Positions 58,612 through 64,000 of a stretch of DNA of 64,000 nt are shown one piece after another. Within the stretch, counting starts at the first letter, position 1, and every line of letters begins with the position of its first letter. Both the position numbers and the translations under genes were made by a program. This DNA comes from Gordonia phthalatica. GTDB taxonomy: Bacteria; Actinomycetota; Actinomycetes; Mycobacteriales; Mycobacteriaceae. Below the pieces are notes generated by a model. The model saw nothing but the letters and a program-made list of their open reading frames with translations, did no database searches and had not been told where the DNA came from. Location of the stretch: the NCBI RefSeq assembly GCF_001305675.1, contig NZ_CP011853.1:248001-312000 (forward strand). The letters are read 5' to 3'.

Positions 58612-60075
58612 ATGGACGCCCTCGACACCGCTGTGATCTGGTTCAACGACCACTACGGCTACGTGCTCATCGCACTGCTGGTGGGCGCCGGCGTGTGGTG
58701 GGGTGCGCGCACCGTCGTCGTGCAGATCAGGCTCGCGCCCGATATGGCGCGCGCCATCAAGGAACGACCACCGCAGGGCAAGGCGGGCGGCACCCAGATC
58801 TCGGCGTTCCGCGCCTTCTGCATCTCCGCGGCCTCCCGCGTGGGGACCGGCAACGTCGCGGGCGTCGCGGTGGCGATCACTATCGGCGGTCCCGGCGCGG
58901 TGTTCTGGATGTGGATGCTGGCGATCATCGGCGGTGCCACCGCTTTCGTCGAATCGACGCTCGGCCAGCTGTACAAGGTGCGCGACGGCGCCGACTACCG
59001 CGGAGGTCCCGCCTACTACCTGAGCCGCGGCATCAAGAACAAGAAGGTCGGCATGGCCATGGCCTTCCTCTTCGCCCTGGCCATCACCTTCACCTACGGC
59101 TTCGTGTTCAACGCGGTGCAGTCCAACTCCATCACCGCGGCCGTCGACCTCGCCATGGACGTCGACGGTGACTGGGTCCCCTACGTCATCGGTGGCGTGC
59201 TCGCCGTCCTCACCGCCGCGGTGATCTTCGGCGGCGTCCACCGCATCTCCGGTGTCTCCCAGGTGCTGGTGCCGCTGATGGCGATTCTGTACGTCGGTCT
59301 CGCGCTGGTGGTCGTGGTGACGAACCTGACCCAGCTGCCCGGCGTGGTCCGCGACATCGTCGAATCGGCGTTCGGCTTCCGCGAGTTCGTCGGCGGCGGC
59401 GTGTGGGCCGCGATCATGCAGGGCGCGCGGCGAGGCCTGTTCTCCAACGAAGCCGGCATGGGTTCCACCCCGAACGCCGCGGCGACCGCCGCCGTCTCGC
59501 ACCCGGTGAAGCAGGGCCTCGTCCAGACCCTCGGCGTCTACTTCGACACCCTCGTCGTCTGCTCGGCGACCGCGTTCATCATCCTGCTGTCCGACCCCGA
59601 TTACGGCAGCGACATCGAAGGCGTGCAGCTCACGCAGACCGCCCTCGCACACCACATCGGTTCGTTCGCGGGCCCGCTGCTGGCCGTGATCCTGTTCTTC
59701 CTCGCGTTCAGCTCGGTAATCGGCAACTACTACTACGGCGAGACCAACATCGCCTTCTTCACCGGCCGCACCTGGGTGCTCAACGTGTTCCGCGTGATCG
59801 TCGTCGGCTTCGTCTTCTTCGGCGCCATCGCCAAGGTGTCGCTGGTCTGGAACCTCGCCGACGTCTTCTCGTCGGTGATGGCGACGGTCAACATCCTCGG
59901 TCTGTTCGCGATCGGCGGCGTCGCGGTCGCACTGCTGCGCAACTACTCGATCCAGCGGGCCAAGGGCATCGACCCGGTGTTCCACCGCGACGACATCCCC
60001 GGCCTCACCGGCGTGGAGTGCTGGGACGGGACCGATCCGGAGACGGTGCGGAAGTCGGAGCCGGCGTCGGTCTAG
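58612..60075 (+). CDS. Alanine/glycine:cation symporter (AGCS family)
   Basis: A 487-residue sodium-coupled amino acid symporter (AlsT/AgcS). The family signature appears as RVGTGNVAGVAVAITIGGPGAVFWMWM, with further marks VRDGADYRGGPAYYLSRGI, NVAGV and GARRGLFSNEAGMGSTPNAAATA. About 11 hydrophobic segments are present. It imports alanine, glycine or, in some members, glutamine. ATG 58612 comes 39 bases after the ABC gene stop. It converges on a BASS-type gene with a nested hairpin between. Confidence 0.93.
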   Translation: MDALDTAVIWFNDHYGYVLIALLVGAGVWWGARTVVVQIRLAPDMARAIKERPPQGKAGGTQISAFRAFCISAASRVGTGNVAGVAVAITIGGPGAVFWMWMLAIIGGATAFVESTLGQLYKVRDGADYRGGPAYYLSRGIKNKKVGMAMAFLFALAITFTYGFVFNAVQSNSITAAVDLAMDVDGDWVPYVIGGVLAVLTAAVIFGGVHRISGVSQVLVPLMAILYVGLALVVVVTNLTQLPGVVRDIVESAFGFREFVGGGVWAAIMQGARRGLFSNEAGMGSTPNAAATAAVSHPVKQGLVQTLGVYFDTLVVCSATAFIILLSDPDYGSDIEGVQLTQTALAHHIGSFAGPLLAVILFFLAFSSVIGNYYYGETNIAFFTGRTWVLNVFRVIVVGFVFFGAIAKVSLVWNLADVFSSVMATVNILGLFAIGGVAVALLRNYSIQRAKGIDPVFHRDDIPGLTGVECWDGTDPETVRKSEPASV

Positions 60076-60083
60076 CCGGAAAT

Positions 60084-60130
60084 ATCTCGGTTGCCGAACT
60101 GATCTCAGAGATCGGCTCGGCAACCGAGAT
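60084..60130. terminator. Nested hairpin between convergent symporter and BASS genes
   Basis: The outer arms ATCTCGGTTGCCGA (60084-60097) and complement (60117-60130) are perfect. An inner stem GATCTC-A-GAGATC lies at 60101-60113. It serves both converging genes. Confidence 0.8.
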
Positions 60131-60135
60131 TCTCG

Positions 60136-61140
60136 TCAGGTCGCCGCGACGGCCGCGACCGGCTCGTCAGGAGGCTCCACGGGCGCTGTCGCCGCGTACC
60201 GATTCGCCAGGACCGCGCACACCAGCAGCTGGATGATGTGGAAGATCATCAGCGGCAGGACGTACATGCCGACCTGGGCGGCCGGGAACAACAGGGTCGC
60301 CATCGGCAGGCCGGAGACCTGGCTCTTCTTGGATCCGCAGAACAGCAGGACGATCGCATCGCCGCGCGGCAGGCGCATCGCCTTGCCCAACCCGAAGAAC
60401 GCGCCGAGCACGACCGCCAGCAAGACCACCGACACCGCGACCACCATGAGCAGCTGCGACGGCGGGACGACGGTCCAAAGTCCCTGCGTCACGCCGATGC
60501 TGAACGCGGCGTAGACGACGAGCAGCACGGACCCCTGGTCGACGATCGACACGACGCGGTGGTTCCGCTTGAGGAAGCCGCGCATCCGCTTGTGCAACAG
60601 CTGTCCGGCGACGAACGGGACCACCAGCTCGCCGACGATCCCGAGCAGGGACTTCGGGGTGATGTGGACGGACGACCCGAGCAGGACGCCGGCGAGCAGC
60701 GGGGTCAGGACGACGCCGAGGACGTTCGAGATCGACGCCGAGCTGACGGCCAGGGCCACGTTGCCGCGGGCGATGGAGGTGAACGCGATCGACGACTGCA
60801 CCGTCGACGGCAGGATGGCCAGGAACAGGAAGCCGGTCGCCATGACCGGGCTCAGGATCGACGCCGGCAGCAGCGTGAGCGCGATCCCGAGCAGGGGGAA
60901 GACGACGAACGTACAGGCCAGCACCACCAGTTGAAACTGCCAGCGGGTGAAGCCCTCGCGGGCGTCGGACGGCGTGAGCTTGGCACCGTGCAGGAAGAAC
61001 AGCAGGCAGACGGCGGCGATGGTCGCGTAGTCGAGGGCGTCGGCCGTGCCGCCTCGCGCGGGCAGCGCTGTCGCGATCAGGGGGATCGCGATCAACAGCA
61101 AGATGAACGGGCTCAAGAAGCTCGGCAGTCGGAAACGCAT
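60136..61140 (-). CDS. BASS-family transporter (bile acid:sodium symporter, PSE type)
   Basis: A 334-residue membrane protein with nine or ten helices of the bile acid:sodium symporter superfamily, in the putative sodium/anion subgroup (YfeH-like, SBF_like). Marks are FFLHGAKLTPSDAREG, FLAILPSTVQSSIAFTSIARGNVALAVSSASISN (sodium-site crossover), and FFGLGKAMRLPRGDAIVLLFCGSKKSQVSGLPMA. ATG 61140 is chosen; the frame extends to 61203 through the divergent promoter region. It is divergent from a LysR gene, which probably regulates it. The substrate is likely an organic anion, not bile acid. Confidence 0.9.
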   Translation of the reverse strand: MRFRLPSFLSPFILLLIAIPLIATALPARGGTADALDYATIAAVCLLFFLHGAKLTPSDAREGFTRWQFQLVVLACTFVVFPLLGIALTLLPASILSPVMATGFLFLAILPSTVQSSIAFTSIARGNVALAVSSASISNVLGVVLTPLLAGVLLGSSVHITPKSLLGIVGELVVPFVAGQLLHKRMRGFLKRNHRVVSIVDQGSVLLVVYAAFSIGVTQGLWTVVPPSQLLMVVAVSVVLLAVVLGAFFGLGKAMRLPRGDAIVLLFCGSKKSQVSGLPMATLLFPAAQVGMYVLPLMIFHIIQLLVCAVLANRYAATAPVEPPDEPVAAVAAT

Positions 61141-61232
61141 GAGAACGATGCTCGCAGCGCGAGACCTATTCGGAAACAGTGAGACCATGCTGACTGTATG
61201 CATGATCTGTCATAGCCATTAGGCTGGCGGGC
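61141..61232. promoter_or_regulatory. Divergent promoter region between BASS and LysR genes
   Basis: The 92-base gap holds an inverted repeat, CATGC (61188-61192) with GCATG (61200-61204), around TGACTGT, and TAGGCT at 61220-61225, 8 bases ahead of the LysR ATG. LysR proteins usually bind such shared regions and control both genes. Confidence 0.5.
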
Positions 61233-62111
61233 ATGGCCGATCTCGATCCCGTGCAGTTGCGGACCTTCGTCGCCGTCGCAGGCCAGTTAGGCTTCTCGCC
61301 GGCGGCCCGCCGGCTGGGTCTGAGCCAATCCGCGGTCAGCCGCCATGTGCGGGCCCTCGAATCGGCGGTGGGGCGGCCGCTCCTGGACCGTGACACGCAC
61401 ACCGTCCGCCTCACGGCGGCGGGGGAGATCTTTCTCGGTTACGCCCGCCGCATCCTGGACCTCTCCGACGAGGCCGTGGAGGTGCTGGGTGAAGCCGGAC
61501 CGCGCGGTCGCGTCCGCTTCGGCGTCTCCGAAGACTTCGCGCTCACCCGACTGCCGGACTTCCTGCGCCGATTCACCGCCGACTACCCGGACATCGACCT
61601 CGAGTTCACCGTGGAGTTGAGCGTCGTCCTGCACCGACTGCTGCGAACCGGGGAACTCGACGCGGTCCTCGCGATGCGGATCGACGACACCAGCGGAGGC
61701 GACGCCTTCGCCTCCTGGTCGCTCTTCCGCGACCGCCAGGTGTGGATCGGCGAACCGGGATTCACCCTGCGACCCGACGAGCCGGTCCCGCTCGTGCTGT
61801 ATCCGCGACCGAGCCTGACGCGCGACGCCGCCCTCGATGCGCTGGTCGCGGCGGGTCGCGCGCACCGGACGGTCGCGTCGTCGGGCAGTCTGAGCGGCCT
61901 GCGTGCGGCCGCGCTCGGCGGCCTGGGGCTGATGCCGTTCGCCGGCTCGCTGATCCCCGACGGTCTCGTCGAACTCGACACGGACTTGCCGCAGCTCCCG
62001 CCGATCACCTTTGTGCTGATGACCCGCGGGAGCCACGTCCCGGCCGCGACGCGCGTGCTGATCGAAGCGCTGCAGGCCGATCACGGCGAGGTCGGCGCCA
62101 CCCAGTTGTGA
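61233..62111 (+). CDS. LysR-family transcriptional regulator
   Basis: A 292-residue LysR protein: N-terminal winged helix DLDPVQLRTFVAVAGQLGFSPAARRLGLSQSAVSRHVRALESAVGRPLLDRD, linker helix, then a periplasmic-binding-like effector domain (FGVSEDFALTRLPDFLRRFTADYPDIDLEF). It has normal length. The -10-like TAGGCT 8 bases before ATG 61233 suggests a leaderless mRNA. Its likely target is the divergent BASS transporter gene, whose substrate or a metabolite would be the effector; this is an inference from gene arrangement. Confidence 0.92.
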   Translation: MADLDPVQLRTFVAVAGQLGFSPAARRLGLSQSAVSRHVRALESAVGRPLLDRDTHTVRLTAAGEIFLGYARRILDLSDEAVEVLGEAGPRGRVRFGVSEDFALTRLPDFLRRFTADYPDIDLEFTVELSVVLHRLLRTGELDAVLAMRIDDTSGGDAFASWSLFRDRQVWIGEPGFTLRPDEPVPLVLYPRPSLTRDAALDALVAAGRAHRTVASSGSLSGLRAAALGGLGLMPFAGSLIPDGLVELDTDLPQLPPITFVLMTRGSHVPAATRVLIEALQADHGEVGATQL

Positions 62112-62161
62112 CCGACCCGTGCTTGTTACTGGTGAGGTATTTGTAGTTCAGTGGGGTTATT

Positions 62162-62998
62162 GTGACTACTTTGCAGCATTCCCGTTCAGTCCGTCGTCTC
62201 GCCACGCGCACCGTCGTCGGTGTGGTCGGCGCCGGAGCCGCCGTCGCGCTCGCGGTGCCCGCACAGTCCGCCGCGCTGCCAGACCTCTCGTCGCTCCCCA
62301 ACTCGTCCGCCGAGTTGAACCTGCCCGACCTGATCAATCGGCTCCCGGACCTGATCGCGCCCAAGGCGCCGCCTGCGGCGAATGGGAAGTCGTCGTGCAC
62401 CGCCGTGATCCAGATCGGCGACTCCACCTCGGTGAACGCCGACTCCGCGTCTCTCCCGGGCGCCGACGCGACGGCCGGCGCCCAGTACCGCAGGGTCGGC
62501 GCCGCCACCACGACGGTCGACGCCCTGGCCGGTCGAGCGATCGTCGGCGGTCCGGGGACCGATGCGGCAGACGCGGTCGCGGCTCGGACGGCGGCCGGGG
62601 AGCGTGGCTGCTGGGTGATCGCCATGGGCGTCAACGATGCAGGCGCCATCGCGACCGGCGGCGAGAGCGCCGATCAGCGCATCGATCGGATCATGTCGAA
62701 GCTGACCGGCCAACCCGTGCTGTGGCCGACCATCGCGTCGTCGAACCCCAAGGATCAGGCGTTCGGCTCGACGTCGATGACCGCCTTCAACGACGCCCTC
62801 AAGCGCGCGACGACGCGCTATCCGAACCTCGCCGTCTACGACTGGGCCGCTGCCGCTCGCCCCGAGATGTTCGCAGGTGACGGCATCCACTACACCGCGG
62901 CGGCGACCGCCGAACGCAACAAACGGTTCGCGGACGCGCTGGCCACGGCATACCCGGCGGGAAGTGGATCCACCCCGACAGTGAAGCTGGTCGGTTAG
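62162..62998 (+). CDS. Secreted SGNH-hydrolase-like protein
   Basis: A 278-residue secreted protein: signal peptide (TRTVVGVVGAGAAVALAVPAQSA), a Leu/Pro/Asp-rich spacer (PDLSSLPNSSAELNLPDLIN), then an SGNH-like domain. Block I is VIQIGDSTSV, with GDS as the nucleophile motif; GVNDAG fits block III; GDGIHYTAAAT gives the DxxH dyad of block V. The GTG at 62162 is chosen since it starts before the signal peptide. The gene faces an acyltransferase-SGNH gene with just three bases between stops. The substrate could be a surface ester such as acetylated glycan or lipid; not determined. Confidence 0.8.
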   Translation: MTTLQHSRSVRRLATRTVVGVVGAGAAVALAVPAQSAALPDLSSLPNSSAELNLPDLINRLPDLIAPKAPPAANGKSSCTAVIQIGDSTSVNADSASLPGADATAGAQYRRVGAATTTVDALAGRAIVGGPGTDAADAVAARTAAGERGCWVIAMGVNDAGAIATGGESADQRIDRIMSKLTGQPVLWPTIASSNPKDQAFGSTSMTAFNDALKRATTRYPNLAVYDWAAAARPEMFAGDGIHYTAAATAERNKRFADALATAYPAGSGSTPTVKLVG

Positions 62999-63001
62999 CG
63001 C

Positions 63002-64000
63002 TTACAGCGGGCAGGTGATGTTCGGATTGCGCTTGCCCGACACCGCCTGACGCAGTCCCTGCGCGACGGCGTCGGCGTACTCGTTCAGCCCGGGGCCGAT
63101 CGGGTGGACGCCGTCGGGACCGAGGTCACCGCGGTGGGTGTCGGCGATCTGGCACCACGGCGCCAGATACACGTTCCGTTGTCGCGGAGCCCACCGGAGC
63201 ACCTGCTGAGCTGCTTCGGCGATCCCGTCGACGTGGCCGTACGGCACCACCAGCACCACGCGACGATCAGGTCCCATCGACCGCACGATCCGCGCGAGCT
63301 GGCCCGGGAACGCCTGACCGTTGGTGCCGAGTCCGAGGACCACGTACTTGCGGAGCTGACCGTTCGCGCGGAGGGCGTCGAGCACCGGTTCCGCTCCCGA
63401 ATAGTGGCGCGACACCTCGCCGTCGACGTAGATGCCGGGGAAGCGCGCGAACAGGGCCTGCGACGACGCGAGCATCACCGAGTCACCGACCGCGGTGATC
63501 TGCGTTCCCGGCGGCAGTGCGCGCTCGGTGCGGACCGCGGCCTGCCCCTTCGCATTGGCCTGCTCCTGCAGCTGCGCGAGTTGCTCCAACTGCGTCTCCA
63601 GCTGCGACTTCGACGGGCTGGATCCCAGTGCGGAGCCCGCGAGCAGACAGACGACGATCGTCCCCACGACCGCCACGGCGGGAACTGCTCGACGCGACGC
63701 CGCCCCCAGCGAGGTCAGCGTGCCGCGCAGCCCCAGCCGCCGGAACGGCGTCTCGATCCACCGGTACGACGCCTCCGACAGCACCAGCGTCAGCACGCCG
63801 GCGACGGCGCCGATGGTCCACGCGGAGCCCCAGAAGTCGCCGGCGTCGCGCAGCAGTTCGCGCGCGAACACGAACAGGGGCCAGTGCCACAGGTACAGGC
63901 TGAACGAGCGCTCGCCCAACCACCGCAGCACCCGGATCCGCAGGAGACGCGGCAGCGGGCCGGTCTCGCGGACCGCGTTGTGCACGACGATCGTGGTGAG
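63002..64000 (-). CDS. Acyltransferase-3/SGNH protein (OatA-like), C-terminal part; 5' end outside window
   Basis: The frame runs in from the right edge; about 333 residues are visible. It has the end of an acyltransferase-3 membrane domain (LGERSFSLYLWHWPLFVFARELL, then LSEASYRWIETPFRRLG), one more membrane helix (VAVVGTIVVCLLAGSALG), a Gln-rich coiled linker (about 30 residues), and an SGNH domain. The SGNH blocks are ITAVGDSVMLAS, VVLGLGTNG and LGPDGVHPIG. This layout is that of OatA-type enzymes that acetylate cell-wall glycans or, in mycolate producers, envelope lipids. It ends three bases from the SGNH gene on the other strand. Methionine at 63985 is not a real start because the frame is open beyond it. 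Confidence 0.88.
   Translation of the reverse strand, partial: LTTIVVHNAVRETGPLPRLLRIRVLRWLGERSFSLYLWHWPLFVFARELLRDAGDFWGSAWTIGAVAGVLTLVLSEASYRWIETPFRRLGLRGTLTSLGAASRRAVPAVAVVGTIVVCLLAGSALGSSPSKSQLETQLEQLAQLQEQANAKGQAAVRTERALPPGTQITAVGDSVMLASSQALFARFPGIYVDGEVSRHYSGAEPVLDALRANGQLRKYVVLGLGTNGQAFPGQLARIVRSMGPDRRVVLVVPYGHVDGIAEAAQQVLRWAPRQRNVYLAPWCQIADTHRGDLGPDGVHPIGPGLNEYADAVAQGLRQAVSGKRNPNITCPL

Noticed and set aside
1..64000. Mobile elements, prophage genes, toxin-antitoxin or defence systems
   Set aside because: No transposase, integrase, restriction, abortive-infection or CRISPR-associated gene could be recognised on either strand.

Overview
The window is a high-GC, gene-dense chromosome segment from a mycolic-acid actinobacterium (order Mycobacteriales/Corynebacteriales). 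It contains most of the conserved cell-envelope locus of this group: galactan, arabinan and mycolate synthesis. Three separate Emb arabinosyltransferases, an antigen 85 protein with a C-terminal LGFP-type repeat, a fused HadA-HadB dehydratase and a KstR-type operator suggest Gordonia or a close relative (inference; a 16S or whole-protein search would be needed to fix the genus). No phage, insertion sequence, CRISPR array or rRNA was seen. One tRNA-Ser(UGA) is present.

Layout. 1-20.9 kb, plus strand: the 3' end of glf, then glfT2, a PAP2 phosphatase, the DPPR synthase UbiA and aftB in an overlapping operon (galactan and the arabinose donor DPA). Next come two tandem antigen-85 mycolyltransferases, a DUF732-type lipoprotein overlapping a Culp6-like cutinase, a luciferase-like (LLM) oxidoreductase, and the mycolate condensation set fadD32-pks13-accD4. 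20.9-26.1 kb: a DUF2231 protein, a VIT-family transporter, a small monooxygenase and a three-gene NatAB-like ABC exporter. 26.2-37.3 kb, minus strand: embC-embA-embB, preceded by a lone ectoine hydroxylase gene. 37.4-40.5 kb: aroQ, an RhlE-like DEAD-box helicase with a long leader, and a metallo-beta-lactamase-fold gene. 40.5-44.8 kb, minus: dprE1-dprE2-aftA. 44.9-49.3 kb: universal stress protein, secreted lipase, GtrA flippase-like protein, fused HadAB, and an LLM oxidoreductase behind a KstR-like operator. 49.3-52.5 kb, minus: bpa-wzm-wzt-glfT1 (galactan priming and export, with the proteasome activator upstream). 52.5-64 kb: a fold-type-I PLP-like protein without the catalytic lysine, a MarR regulator facing a quinone oxidoreductase, tRNA-Ser, an MspA-like porin, an ABC exporter, an alanine/glycine symporter, a BASS transporter with divergent LysR, a secreted SGNH protein and an acyltransferase running off the end.

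How it works together. GlfT1 and GlfT2 build galactan from UDP-galactofuranose supplied by Glf; Wzm-Wzt exports it. UbiA, the PAP2 phosphatase and DprE1-DprE2 make decaprenylphosphoryl-arabinose, which AftA, EmbA/B/C and AftB use outside the membrane to build arabinan. HadAB (FAS-II), FadD32, AccD4 and Pks13 make mycolates, which the Ag85 enzymes attach.

Points most worth a second look: the LLM oxidoreductase placed directly upstream of fadD32-pks13; a pair of near-identical long palindromes acting as convergent-gene terminators; a perfect KstR-like operator; a PLP-fold protein lacking its lysine; a valine at the EmbB position aligned with the ethambutol hotspot Met306; an orphan ectD; and the split of aftA from embCAB. 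I found no clearly new multi-gene system; most of the window is a well-known envelope locus with local departures.
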